From Lactarius indigo (lineage: Eukaryota > Basidiomycota > Agaricomycetes > Russulales > Russulaceae): DNA of 64,000 nucleotides. Positions within the stretch are counted from its first letter, which is position 1. Every line of letters begins with the position of its first letter. The translations under genes were made by a program, and so were the position numbers. Of the stretch, positions 31,280-42,073 are shown in pieces. The stretch is from NCBI GenBank assembly GCA_025766275.1, contig JAFKAC010000027.1, positions 310,001 to 374,000 on the forward strand, written 5' to 3'. The notes under the pieces are model-generated. The model had not been told where the DNA came from, searched no databases, and saw only the letters and a program-made list of their open reading frames with translations.

Positions 31280-32965
31280 GTGGCTCTCACCAGCCGAAGC
31301 CGAACAAAATTTGTCAAGGAGTACCTGGAGCGACACCCCTACGACGATCTACGACCCTCCATCAAAGGAACCGCTCTCTGGAGGAACACCCCACACGACG
31401 AAGGGTACTACGTCTACGACCCCGACAAACTGACATACAAACCAATCGAATATATTGAAGACCAACACATTTGGGCCTACGTCGCCTATTCCGATACAAA
31501 GCATTCCTGGTATTCGTACAAACCCATCCCTATCCATCTAGGACTTGGACCAGGAAAAGGACAAGTCAGCGCCATCGAAGCAGACTCCGATATCGAAGAA
31601 CCATCATCAGAACCCGACCTAGACAATCCAACCCTCACACCAACAATTCAATGCCCCATAGACTTCGCATCATATGCCAATATGTCCACAACCCAACTCT
31701 CCACCACCCTCACCTCCTCACAACCAACCGCAGGATCCTTGACGGCGAATCCTGCAGGTAGTGGAGGACATCCTGTGGGAGGAAGTATGTCGACAAGCGG
31801 AGGAGGCATTGCAGGAGGCACAGGAAGCCATCATGGAGGCGGTGCGCCTGGAGGTGGAGGTGGTGCGCCTGGAGGTGGAGGCGGTGCGCCTGGAGGTGGA
31901 GGTGGTGTGCCTGGAGGCGGAGGCGGCGCACCTGGAGGTGGAGGTGGCGGAGCAGCAGCAGGACCCGCCGCCGGAGGACTCCCTCAACCAAATGGACGCC
32001 TCAGAGGAAACCCTCCACCAGAATTTACTGGAGACCGAGAAGCCAGCCGAGCCTTCCTCAATGCTTTCATCCTCTACCGAGGGATGAATCCGAACGTTCA
32101 ACAATTGACCCTCCCATATTCCCGCGCAATGACCCTCCTCTCCTATATCCGAGGGCCACTGGTAGACGACTGGGTCGAAGAACAGATACAATGGCTGGCT
32201 GACCAACTAGCGGGTGGCGTGGCCATGAACGCCAAGAACCTATGGAACACCATAGAAACGCGCTTTATCCAAGCATATACAGACACCACCCAGCAACAGA
32301 AAGCCCGACATGCTATTCAAAGTCTACGAATGGATAAAGAAGACATCAACACCTACATAGCCAAATTCTCCAATTTGGCCAATAAGGCGGGGTATAACAA
32401 AGACGAGGCCACAACCTTGGAAATTTTCCAGAAGGGCCTCCCAAACGCGCTGGTCATCAACGCAATCAAGTTCCACCATCCCGTGGACTGGGATGATTGG
32501 AAAACAGCAGTAACACTCCAACAAGCAGAATACCTCCTGCTCAAAGACAGGCTTACAAAGGGAAGAACGGACAAAAAGGGAGGCGCCTCCCGGGACCAAT
32601 GGCTGAATGCCCTCAATAAAGCCAAGGACCCAAACGCAATGGACGTCAGCCGTACTCGCGCAAGAGCAGCAATAACGGACGATGAAAAGAAGCAACTCCA
32701 AAAAGAGGGGAGGTGCTTCCGATGCCGAGGTCAAGGGCATATCTCCAGATTCTGCCCTCAAAAACCAACCACCACCGCTAAGGCTGCGAGCACTAATGAC
32801 TCTGCTCCCGCCACAGCCACTATCTCTATGACGGCCTCACGACCCCTCTCAAACGAAGAACAAGCGGACGCCCAAGTAGCGGCTTTATTCGCTCAAACCC
32901 CTGAAGTACGAGAACTGATGGTAGACAAACTCTTCGGGCAGAAGAAGGATTTTCTGAACGCTTGA
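31280..32965 (+). CDS. G3 Gag (GUG start)
   Basis: 561 codons. The frame starts after TAG at 31247. The first in-frame ATG is codon 135, but the preceding residues (GYYVYDPDKLTYKPIEY, WAYVAYSDTKHSWYSY) resemble the family 1 N-terminus (GYFVEFNGPSRFRPVEF, WVEVTWNPIDSQW), so translation probably begins at GTG 31280 in CACCGTGGC. A seven-residue repeat GAPGGGG forms the linker (31841-31945). The capsid region has ILYRGMNPNVQQLTL and LLSYIRGPLVDDWV. CCHC knuckle CFRCRGQGHISRFC near 32712-32755. Stop at 32963. Confidence 0.9.
   Translation: MALTSRSRTKFVKEYLERHPYDDLRPSIKGTALWRNTPHDEGYYVYDPDKLTYKPIEYIEDQHIWAYVAYSDTKHSWYSYKPIPIHLGLGPGKGQVSAIEADSDIEEPSSEPDLDNPTLTPTIQCPIDFASYANMSTTQLSTTLTSSQPTAGSLTANPAGSGGHPVGGSMSTSGGGIAGGTGSHHGGGAPGGGGGAPGGGGGAPGGGGGVPGGGGGAPGGGGGGAAAGPAAGGLPQPNGRLRGNPPPEFTGDREASRAFLNAFILYRGMNPNVQQLTLPYSRAMTLLSYIRGPLVDDWVEEQIQWLADQLAGGVAMNAKNLWNTIETRFIQAYTDTTQQQKARHAIQSLRMDKEDINTYIAKFSNLANKAGYNKDEATTLEIFQKGLPNALVINAIKFHHPVDWDDWKTAVTLQQAEYLLLKDRLTKGRTDKKGGASRDQWLNALNKAKDPNAMDVSRTRARAAITDDEKKQLQKEGRCFRCRGQGHISRFCPQKPTTTAKAASTNDSAPATATISMTASRPLSNEEQADAQVAALFAQTPEVRELMVDKLFGQKKDFLNA
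31841..31945 (+). repeat. 21-bp tandem repeat in G3 gag linker
   Basis: Five units of ggtgcgcctggaggtggagg plus one base, encoding GAPGGGG (one unit has V for A). The matching place in family 1 Gag is a plain glycine run. Confidence 0.85.
32947..32953 (+). promoter_or_regulatory. Probable -1 frameshift site of G3
   Basis: G_GAT_TTT in gag register, at the position of G_GGT_TTT in family 1. The frame after slippage reads GFSERLNPVAW, as in G2. The first triplet is not XXX, so the signal is weaker or has mutated. Confidence 0.5.
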
Positions 32966-35900
32966 ACCCGGTGGCCTGGGCTAGAGCATTAAAACTTAGC
33001 GTGTACAATAGCAGATTCCGATCCATGCAAATTCCAGTACTTTTCAAATCTGCTCACGCGACGGCCGAACGAAACGTCCTGATAGACTCTGGCGCAACCG
33101 ACAACTTCATAAGCACAAACCTTTTGAAGCGACTCAAAATTGCCTGGCTAGCTACCGAACGACCTATCAAGATATGGAACGTAGATGGAACCCATAATCA
33201 AGGAGGGGAAATCACATCCTTCACCGATCTCACCGTTAAAACGGGGGGAAGAACCCAGAACCTTCGATTCCTCATCACCAACCTAGGGAACGATGAAGTT
33301 ATACTCGGATACCCTTGGTTTACGGCTTTCGAACCCAAGTTTCACTGGCGGGACGCTACAATCGACGAAGAATTCCAGCCAGTGGTTATTACCAGCTTAC
33401 ATTTGTCCGACGAAGCCATGCCATCAGAAGCCACTATTAAGGCATTGGAGACATACCAACTGGATGAATTAGCATGGGAACAACTAGAGACGACTGGCGA
33501 CCCTCACATCCGACTGCGAAAGACAACAACGGCATCGGAATTGGCGCAGCAGGAAGCAGCAAAAAAACCGCAGAAGACCTTCGAAGAGATGGTCCCAGAA
33601 GAATATCGGAGACATCAGAAGGTATTCAGCGAAGAAGCGTCCCAACATTTTCCCCCTTCACGGCCATGGGACCACGCTATAGATCTGATCCCAACCGCCC
33701 CCGAAACAATGGATTGCAAGGTGTACCCACTCACGATTCCCGAAACCGAGAAACTAACGGAATTCGTAACGGAACACCTGGAGAAAAAGTATATTCAACC
33801 ATCGAAATCCCCATATGCATCCCCCTTTTTCTTCATCAAGAAAAAGGACGGAAAGCTACGCCCGGTACAGGATTACCATCACCTTAACAAACTCACCATA
33901 AAAAACCACTACCCACTTCCCCTAATTCCCGAACTCATTGACAAAATTTGAGAAGCACGGCTCTATTCGAAACTTGACATTCGATGGGGATACAACAATG
34001 TCCGAATCAAACAAGGGGACAAATGGAAGGCAGCGTTCAAAACAAACCAAGGATTGTTCAAACCCCGAGTCATGTTCTTTGGCCTTACCAACTCCCCCAG
34101 CACCTTTCAAACTATGATGGACACCATCTTCCGGGAGTTAGTACTAACAGGTGAAGTTATCGTGTACATGGACGACATCCTAATTGCGACGGCAGACGAC
34201 CGCACCCACCATAGACAGATATTGCACCAGGTTCTCGACCTCTGCGATGAACACGATTTATACATCAAACCAGAAAAATGCGTGTTCGAAGTCTATGAAG
34301 TGGAATACTTGGGACTTATCATCGGACACGGACAGCTACGAATGGACCCGGTCAAAGTTCAGGGGGTACGAGATTGGAAGGCGCCAACATCGTTGAAAGA
34401 AGTACGAGCCTTCCTAGGGTTCTGCAACTTCTACCGACGATTCATACGCGGGTTCTCTACGATTGCAAGACCTCTTCACGATCTTACAAAAAAGGACGTC
34501 CCCTGGGAATGGACAGAAAGCAGACAAAAAGCCTTTGACACCATCAAGGAGCGTATTAGCTCAGAGCCGGTACTATTGTTCCTGAAGTTAGATCAACCCT
34601 TCGAAATTGAAGTTGACGCCTCGAGTTACGCCCTGGGCGTGGTCCTAAACCAGAAGAGAGAAGACAACAAAATCCATCCAATTGCGTTCTATTCCGAATC
34701 CCTATCAGAAGCAGAACGCAACTACGACATCTACGATAGGGAACTATTGGCAATTGTCAAAGCACTACGAATGTGGTGTACATACCTGGTGGGATCTCCC
34801 CACCTAATAACTATTCATACGGACCACGCCAATCTACAATATTGGAAAGAACCCAGGAAGATCAACCGACGAGTGGCGCGGGAGTTCCAGGAGTTATCCG
34901 AGTACAATTTCGTACTCAAACATATCCCTGGTAAGAAAAATACCCAAGCGGACTCGCTATCAAGGCGACCCGACTACGATGACGGCACTAGCGATAACAA
35001 CCATGTCACGATACTCCCAGAAGAAGTGTTCCTCAAAATAACTCAAACGTCCATGCACGATATGGACATATGGACCCAAATCGCACAAAATATGGACGAG
35101 ACAACGCTTCTCCCATGGATCGAACCCCATAACCTAAAGAAGCACGACGGCTTATGGTGGAAGAACGACGCCCTCGTTGTTGTGGGAAACAATGATCTTA
35201 AACGGGGAGTGATTACCTTTTTCCATGATACTCCAAGCGCCAGACATCCAGGAATTGCAAACACCCTAGAGCTAGTACAATGCGACTTCTGGTGGCCCAA
35301 CATGCGTAAGGACATGGAAGCCTACGTCAAAGGATGCGCGATATGCCAAAGCAACAAAATCAATCCTCACCAACAAAAGCCACACCTGTTCCCTATTACC
35401 ACCGAACCATCGGCTGAACCATTCAAGGTGGTAGCCATGGACTTCATAGTCAAACTCCCACCATCAGGAGGATTCGACTCAATCCTCACTATCACAGACC
35501 ACGATTGCTCAAAAGCAGCAATATTCATACCATGCAACGAAACCATAACGTCAGAAGGAGTGGCCAAACTTTACCTCCAACACGTTTATCCCCATTATGG
35601 TCTACCCCGAAGAATTATATCTGACCGAGATCCGAGGTTCGTGTCCACATTTATGAGGCAGTTATGCAAAACACTGGGGATACAACAGAACGTGTCATCG
35701 GCATATCACCCTCAAACAGATGGCCAATCAGAACGCACCAATCAATGGCTGGAACAATACCTACGACATTGGTGCAACGTGCAACAGGATAACTGGGCAG
35801 AACTGCTGCCTGTGGCGCAATTCGCTCACAACTCCTGGAGAAATGCCACTACCAAACACTCCCCTTTCTCGCTTATCATGGGATGGGAACCGCGAACCAC

Positions 35901-36495
35901 ATGGACACCGAAACCATCCAATAGCCCTACGGTGGACCAACGATTGGAGGAACTATTGATACTCCGCCAACACGCACAAGACAGTATCACGCATGCTCAA
36001 CGCCTTATGGTGCAACGGGGAAAAACCGGGTTCACACCTTATCAACAAGGAGACCAAGTATGGCTAGAAGGGACGAATCTCCGTACCTTCTACCCCACAA
36101 ACAAATTAGCTCCGAAATGCCACGGACCCTTCAAGATCATCAAAGTTCCATCAGATGTCTCATACGAATTAGAACTTCCGGCATCATGGAAGATACATCC
36201 AGTGTTCCATGCAAACCTCCTTACCCCTTATAAGGAGACGGAAATGCACGGCGAAAACTATACCCGACCTCCGCCAGACCTTATCAATGGAGAAGAGGAG
36301 TATGAAGTGGAGCGAATCGAAGACGCCCAGGAATGAGGAAGAGGGCGTAAACTCCACTACCTAGTAAAGTGGAAGGGATTCCCACCAAGCGATAACACAT
36401 GGGAACCCGCAGCAAACATGACCCACGCCACAGACGTCATCAAAGATTACTACCGACGATATCCGACCGCCAAGGGGGCTGGACGAACCATATAA
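32947..36495 (+). pseudogene. G3 Pol: protease, RT, RNase H, integrase, chromodomain
   Basis: Retropepsin LIDSGATDNFIST (33080); RT with KLRPVQDYHHLNK (33850), FGLTNSPSTFQ (34078) and YMDDILIAT (34165); RNase H EVDASSYALGVV (34608); integrase finger RHPGIANTLELV then CAICQSNK; core residues in AMDFIVKLP (35437), SDRDPRFVS (35620) and GQSERTNQW (35725). TGA at 33949-33951 and 36334-36336 interrupts an otherwise single frame; the second is inside the chromodomain, ahead of RGRKLHYLVKWKG-like sequence. The frame ends with TAA at 36493. Unlike family 1, Pol stops 47 residues after the chromodomain core and the extra domain is a separate ORF. Confidence 0.93.
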
Positions 36496-36535
36496 AAATA
36501 CAAGCAACTACACCCCCAAATTCCCCAGCCCCACA

Positions 36536-37987
36536 ATGACCAACACACCAGTCTCCGACACCACCCTTGTCCAAATCCTCAGCAACCCCCAACTTGAAGC
36601 CACCCTCGAACGAGGGATCGTCACCATCGACCTCTCTGACATTCCCCGTTTATCACCACCCCCTTCTCCCCGACACACAACCACCCACGCCGAACTCCGC
36701 ATTCCGGAACAAGAACCCAGGGAGCTTACCCCATCCACACCTGAAGAGGGGCAATACTCCCCGACACCTCCTCCCCGACAACAATCGACCCCTCCACCTG
36801 AACCACAACCCCCGTCACCACCATCCTCGACACCATCCACACCACCCCCACCACTCGAACCATTTACCCCGGTTCGTGTTCACACCCCCATTGACTACGA
36901 CAGACCCGATTCCCCACCTGCTGACACTGACGACCCCGGCGCTCCCTTCTTCCCGAATGTTCCGGGAAGCCCCAAGTACTACCCCCTACAGATCCCGCTA
37001 CCTGACGGTGGATCCAACACTGCGAAGTACATCTACTATTGCAAGGGGTTCACCGAGGTAGTGGGGACGATAGGCACGGGGCAACCACACTATGGGGAAA
37101 CAGTTTACCTTTCATCACTCAGACCTAATGTCTCGGCACCCCCCTTCACAGCCGAACAACTTCAGTTTTTTGACCCCCATGACATTTGTGCTTGCGCTCT
37201 AGACGAAACCCTTATCGAGCTTAACTCTCCACGCCTCACAGCCGAAGTCACCAGGCTGCGAACCGGACTCCTAGCACTCAAGGAGATTGACGAAAAGTGC
37301 AAGAAACTAGAGGAAGACACACGGAAGCTAAGGTCGGAGCGACTCACAATAGACTTGATGCTGGCCAGCACCAAGAGGAGGCTTCAGTATGCTGGGGCCC
37401 TCGCCACTATTGGCAACGAGTACGCACGCATGACAGCCTTACCCGCCCCCCTTCGACATTCACGCTACGCCATTCCCTTCGCTCCACGACGAGGAGGGCC
37501 TCTTGAATTCCCTCGTCTCGCCGACAAACATCACCGACGGCGCTGTTATCATTGCAGCAGCTCCCACCACCTGGTACGCAACTGCCCTACCAGACCACGA
37601 CCGGCCTGCCGACACTGCCAGAGCCAAGAGCATCAGTCTTATCGGTGCATCTTCCGCTGCGCCGGGATGGTTGAAGAAGTCATCACCACCTCCCAAGCAG
37701 ACGAGCGTATCTGACAGGCCATAAACACCGAAGCATCCACGTCTTTCACGGTTCCAGAACCACCGACAATTGCGACCGAGACTCAAGGGAGGTGGTGCGG
37801 ACGATGTTTCCGTACTGATGCCAACCACGACAAGATTCGGTGCCCGCAATACGAGATGTGCCGCAAATGTGGGAAGCGTGGACCTTTTCTTTTCCTTAAG
37901 ACCCATTACTGTCGACTCGACATCTCTCCGTGGCCGGAGAATGATCTCGATGCTGACATCTATGACCTTGTAGACCCAGAGTCCTGA
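36536..37987 (+). pseudogene. G3 third ORF: zinc-knuckle protein after pol
   Basis: ATG at 36536, 40 nt after the pol stop and in another frame. TGA at 37712-37714, then open to TGA at 37985, 484 codons in all. Order: proline/serine-rich N-terminal third; a globular part with RLTAEVTRLRTGL (37230) followed by a heptad-like helix EKCKKLEEDTRKLRSE; two perfect CCHC knuckles CYHCSSSHHLVRNC and CRHCQSQEHQSYRC (37543-37650); past the TGA, two further Cys/His clusters (CGRCFRTDANHDKIRC, CRKCGKRGP). The middle part resembles the C-terminal extension of family 1 Pol (LTAEVTR preceded by a similar PH-YG-F block). No signal peptide or membrane segment, so not an envelope. Function unknown; nucleic-acid binding is likely. 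Confidence 0.8.
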
Positions 37988-38008
37988 AGTCGAGGCGTCT
38001 TCAGGCCA

Positions 38009-38021
38009 AGATGGGGGGTAA
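38009..38021 (+). other. Polypurine tract of G3
   Basis: AGATGGGGGGTAA directly before the 3' LTR. Confidence 0.8.
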
Positions 38022-38597
38022 TGTTACGATTTTCTCGGACTCGTCTCTTTCCTTACCACTATTCCCTTCCCACACTGTATGAGCCCTGTACGATTACGCG
38101 GACTTTACGATTACCCGACTTCTATCACACGCCCTGCTTATCGACGTTCCCTTCCGATAAAGCTTGACATGTGCTAGTTTCTGACTTGTTCCCTCTCACG
38201 CGTGACCCCGCGTGATTCTCCTTTATTCTCGATATATCTATGCCTTGTTCTCTTTATGCTTATCCCTATGTTCCCCAATCCAGCGATGGCGCCATCTATT
38301 TGTAACAGTCATACACCCCAACCTCTATTTAAATGTAGTCATACCTAGCTTGTACGGTAGACTAGACTTCTTGTGTAATACTACACTCGTCTACGCGAAC
38401 TCGCCAGAGTCCCTTGTCTCCCGACCCCCGTCTTTGCTAGACCTTCGAGTCTTAGCACTCCTCTATAGTCCAAGTGACACGCATCCTTGTGACTCTTGTG
38501 CACCATCACATCTGAAGTCGGGCCTCTGAGCTCGGACTACCGATCGACTAACTGACTTAGTACAGGTCGTACTCAACGCCCCTGTAGTGGCGTTACA
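38022..38597 (+). repeat. 3' LTR of G3
   Basis: 576 bp. About a dozen differences from the 5' LTR, for example tttaaatgtagtcatacc here against tttaaacgtagtcatgcc. Confidence 0.96.
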
Positions 38598-38602
38598 CCG
38601 TT

Positions 38603-39223
38603 CCCATCGTTGGCTGACCCGGCATCATCCCCCACTTCAAGCGCATTTACTGACACAGTGCCACCGTCTGCATGGCACACGACATCAGTCACTTTGGCCT
38701 TGTGCATATCCTCGTTGGCTATGCCCTTGTCCGAGTCATGCATCTCATTCTCCTCGCTCTGGGTGGCTCCAGTGGATTCTTGCCTTGCGCCTTCTGCCTT
38801 CCACCTCAAGAATTCCTGCAACGAGAAGAAACCTTGTGCTTCAAGATCTCTCTTGGCCTTTTTGTGCCTTCTGATGGTTCTTTCTGATTTTCCGGTGTGA
38901 TAAGATGCGTGCACGCGTTTTCTGGACCCTTCAGGTGCTGGGGCTTGCCTTGGTGAGTTCTGGGGTGCCAGAATTGAATTATAATCAGCTACAGACAATT
39001 CCACGATGTCCGGGTAAATCTCCGGCTCGCCCACTTCGATTTCAGTCACTTCCGAGTCCTCACTTGGGAGGTGCATCGCTGCAGGGTTGGTCAATCATGT
39101 GACCAAATGTCACCAAGGCCAAGTCGCACCTGGACTGGATTCCTTGAACTTCTGGGCCCTTCTGGCTTGGGCCTTCTTGACATTTGGGAGGCGCGATTGA
39201 TTCGCTGGTTTTTTCCTCAGCAT
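38603..39223 (-). pseudogene. DDE transposase, N-terminal part
   Basis: Start ATG at 39223 (MLRKKPANQSRL, strongly basic); exon 1 of 94 nt; intron 39079-39129 (51 bp, GTGCGA...CTGCAG); exon 2 in frame with MHLPSEDSEVTEIE, a basic helix-rich segment KSERTIRRHKKAKRDLEAQG, and FFSLQEFLRWK. It runs into the G3 right LTR at 38602 and continues at 30678. The basic segment may bind the inverted repeats. Confidence 0.8.
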
Positions 39224-39987
39224 AAATGTTGATTTTTGAGACAGTGGGAGCTTTGTGCGAGAGTAGCGCAATTATGTAACGCGTTGCACGTGAGTGTGCG
39301 CGCCGAGAGCCACAGAAATAGTACAAGTCGAGCATTTGCAAGAGAGAGAGATTGAGCGCGAATAAACAGACGGAGGGATTTCGAGAACAACAAATTGATA
39401 GTTCACTACAGTCTGAAAACATACATTTTATACTACTAGGTTTTTTGTTTTATTTGTAAATACGAGTCGTAAGTAATCGTGAGCCATCAAACACATGAGA
39501 ACGCGTCGTTAAGGGTCGTAAAGTAAAAGTACCGTAGGGCCTCTCAACCGAGGCAAAAGTCATAGCTATTCATCATAGGATGATGCAGGAATCGAGACCG
39601 AAGCCGAAACCGAACGTGAAGTGGCGGAATTGAGGCTGCAAGCTTGAGGTGGTGTGTGGCCACGCTCCTTGTGACATCGGGCTCGGCGTGCTCGCGCTTG
39701 ATCCGAAGAACTGTCCTAACAACGATAGTGATAAACTGAAACTGAGATAAGAGTGGTATAGTAACGGCCGAAGGCCATAGTCCAAAAATTAGAGCATGGG
39801 ATCGCTCGCGCTGAGGCGAGATGACTCCCCTGGGTCATCGGCCCGGTACGGTCCAGACAGGATCCCAGTGCCGTACACTCCCCTGTAAGTCGGGCTCACT
39901 GCACATTTCAGCAGAGCTTTAGTGGGTGAACCACTTCACCATGTTTGTCATCATGACTAATACATGCACGTGACTTTACTGTCACGT
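39224..39987. other. 5' region of the DDE transposon
   Basis: Upstream of the transposase start. Only short frames; presumed promoter and leader. No repeat with another place in the window. Confidence 0.45.
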
Positions 39988-39992
39988 GTGCA

Positions 39993-40594
39993 TGATGAAC
40001 AGACACATAGGAACTATACTCACAGTGGGACAAAGTACTGTGGTGAGATATAGAGGGTGACTGAGAAGCAGCACAGGAGGTGTCAAGCAAGTGAAGCAAG
40101 ATGGTAGTCTGGCACACAAACAGTGAGAACTGATATTATACATTGGAGGGAAGGGAGCTTACCTGGCACACAAACAGTGAGAACTGATGTGGACCAGGAG
40201 CGTACATGCTACTCTACTTATACACTTTCTGGGAGTGACACTATACAAGGGATGTAACACTAGTCACATACTACAAGGCAGTTATTGTTCTACAAACAGA
40301 CAAAGGAGTGGACGTTCTGAGAACAAGGACAGAAAGTACAAAGAGAGTCTAGAGGTAAATGATATCATTATGACATCACAATAAAGATAATGCCACAAAG
40401 AGAACAAAGGGAAGAGTGCAATGAAATGTCCAGAGTGTTCTACATGATGTCATTGTACATGATGTCATAGATAAGCTAAGAAGTCCGAGATTGTACAGAT
40501 CATCTAATCTACAGGTCCAATATATCTTATCTAAAGCAGTCCATATCTGCAAGTCCTTTAGAGCCGCTAAGTGCGCGCGGGCCACTTATCAACA
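39993..40594 (-). repeat. Solo LTR of the copia A family
   Basis: 602 bp; target copies gtgca at 39988-39992 and 40595-40599. Matches 3001-3599 across its length, with a more diverged left 130 bp. Minus-strand ends are TGTTGATAAG and CTGTTCATCA. Confidence 0.95.
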
Positions 40595-40599
40595 GTGCA

Positions 40600-40834
40600 G
40601 CCACCACTTTTTGCTCGACTTCAGCAAGTTGGTTTAGATCGACTGTAAATGTCGAGATATTGAGTTTTAATGAAAAAAAATTGTTTTCACTTCTATTCAC
40701 TGAAATCAAAATATTTTTCAAAAAAAAAAAATGGGAGTCAAAGAAGGTACAGTTCCCTTTACTTCTCATATTTTACTTTTTGGCTATTGTGATGAGTGAG
40801 GGAGGAGAAGAAGAAACGACGAAGACGACAAAAT
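40600..40834. other. Right subterminal region of the DDE transposon
   Basis: AT-rich, with runs of A at 40674-40681 and 40720-40730. No gene. Confidence 0.4.
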
Positions 40835-40874
40835 GCTTACATAAAGGGGTGCGAGTTCCTGATGGCCCCTACCT
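40835..40874 (-). repeat. Right terminal inverted repeat of the DDE transposon
   Basis: 40 bp, inverted match to 27671-27710. Followed by TA at 40875-40876. Confidence 0.85.
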
Positions 40875-40984
40875 TAGGTCCGCAAACAACACAACTGAAG
40901 CCTGCCAGATCCGCTCCCACGACAACCTGCCCTCCGTCTTCCGGTCTCCAACACATCCCATGGATCTCGCCAGCACAAACGAAG

Positions 40985-41265
40985 CTGCACGTGCTGCAGG
41001 TCTCCTGCATTGATGTCGAGAAGTGGCTCATTTGGGAGTTCAACGTTTACTCCCCGGAGAAGAGCGCCTTGTCGACACGTTTTCTGAAGCGGGGCAGCTG
41101 TACGGTTTCTGCCTCTCTTACTGCTTCACAAACTGACCCCCGATCTCTGTGCAGAGACCGCACCGCAAGCGACATAGCTCGCCGTGATTGACGCGATCGC
41201 CACGGTCCTATCCGACCCGACCATCCTCGATTTCTTCCTGCTCTTCTAGCTCGATGCTGCCTTCG
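40985..41265 (+). pseudogene. ORFan fragment, repeat unit b
   Basis: Reads DVEKWL at 41014, then SPEKSAL, and later DAIATVLSDPTILDF followed by a TAG before LDA. These segments line up in order with unit c (42774-43129: DVEKWLKDRM, LSEKSASL, MVATALSYSTIFDI). Several frameshifts separate them. Function unknown. Confidence 0.45.
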
Positions 41266-41939
41266 CTGCGTAACCGCACTCTCTGTTTGTACTCTGGATA
41301 TTTTCAAGTTGAGATCTTGGCGAGCTGTACGCCTGGCAGCACATACACGTAGACACCGCCGGGGAGCACGGTGTGTAGTATCCCGAGAATCTGTCTCCGT
41401 TCGACTCCCGGCCCTGATGACAGCACAAAAATACATTAAGTAAATGCAGTTCTGGATGCCACTCAGTTTGAGCGCAAAGTGCGTCTACTTATTCTCGCCG
41501 GCCACAGATTCCAGAGCACCAACCAGAACCTACGTGCAAGTAGCCGCCGCGCCGCGGGTGCATGCAACCCAAGCCGAGCTCTATGCCATGACAGTGAGCT
41601 CTCCACCGCCCTCCTCTTCTTGGTAATAACCATACGTTGAGGTTATTGTAAATAAAGGGATTCCGCGCTGGCTTGTTAACCGACAAGCTCGCTCAGACCG
41701 TCAGAGGTTCCGCAGCGCTGCGCATACATTCGGTTCGACTCCTTGTTCGACCTTCGCGCCGGCGATCATCTCGCACTCCTTAACACTGTGCACTCCTGAC
41801 TTCTCGCAGCCAAACTCGCTTTCCTTTCTTCCTACCAACGCATTTGTCAGACGGAAGGGTCACTGACGAGGCACTCCAGCTCACTGCGGCGATGCAATAT
41901 TGCAGATTCCGAAGCGTGGTCTGGACTACGTATTAAGCG
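41266..41939. other. Intergenic, no gene seen
   Basis: No convincing frame, repeat or RNA gene. Confidence 0.35.
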
Positions 41940-42073
41940 ATGGCGGACATAGATGGACGGGACCTCGTAAGGCACTTCCACATGTCGACGTTCCCTCGTG
42001 AAGGACATGGCGTCACCTCTCATGAGAAATTGGCAGAGGTGCTTCGGTGTGCCGTGCAGACGCTGATAAATAA
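41940..42073 (+). CDS. Possible first exon of an unidentified gene
   Basis: ATG at 41940 opens MADIDGRDLVRHFHMSTF and reads LAEVLRCAVQTLINK up to a strong donor GTGAGT at 42074. It has the composition of real coding sequence but no partner exon is certain. The frame at 42774 could belong to it. I do not recognise the protein. Confidence 0.25.

Larger units (their letters stand above)
30684..38597 (+). mobile_element. Complete Ty3/gypsy element G3 (family 2)
   Basis: 7,914 bp between ccgtt copies at 30679-30683 and 38598-38602. LTR (30684-31259), self-priming site (31262-31272), gag (31280-32965), pol in the -1 frame (to 36495), a separate third ORF (36536-37987), polypurine tract, LTR (38022-38597). 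The LTRs differ at roughly a dozen positions, nearly all C/T or G/A changes. Two TGA codons in pol and one in the third ORF inactivate it. It interrupts the DDE transposase gene between DGNGV and AENLHSAR. Confidence 0.96.
27671..40874 (-). mobile_element. DDE DNA transposon with 40-bp TIRs, carrying three LTR insertions
   Basis: Terminal inverted repeats at 27671-27710 and 40835-40874 match at 39 of 40 positions. They begin AGGTAGGGGCCATCAGGAAC and are flanked on each side by TA (27669-27670 and 40875-40876), the target site of the IS630-Tc1-mariner superfamily. Subtracting the solo LTR (28377-28956), G3 (30684-38597) and the solo LTR (39993-40594), each with its 5-bp duplication, leaves about 4.1 kb. 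That core holds one transposase gene with introns (start 39223, stop 27937). The boundaries were found by comparing both ends by eye. Confidence 0.85.

Noticed and set aside
31710..32206. Repetitive minus-strand and alternate-frame proteins over the G3 gag linker
   Set aside because: They are shadows of the 21-bp GAPGGGG repeat.
36536..37987. G3 third ORF as an envelope gene, making G3 retrovirus-like
   Set aside because: No signal peptide, membrane helix or cleavage site; instead zinc knuckles.
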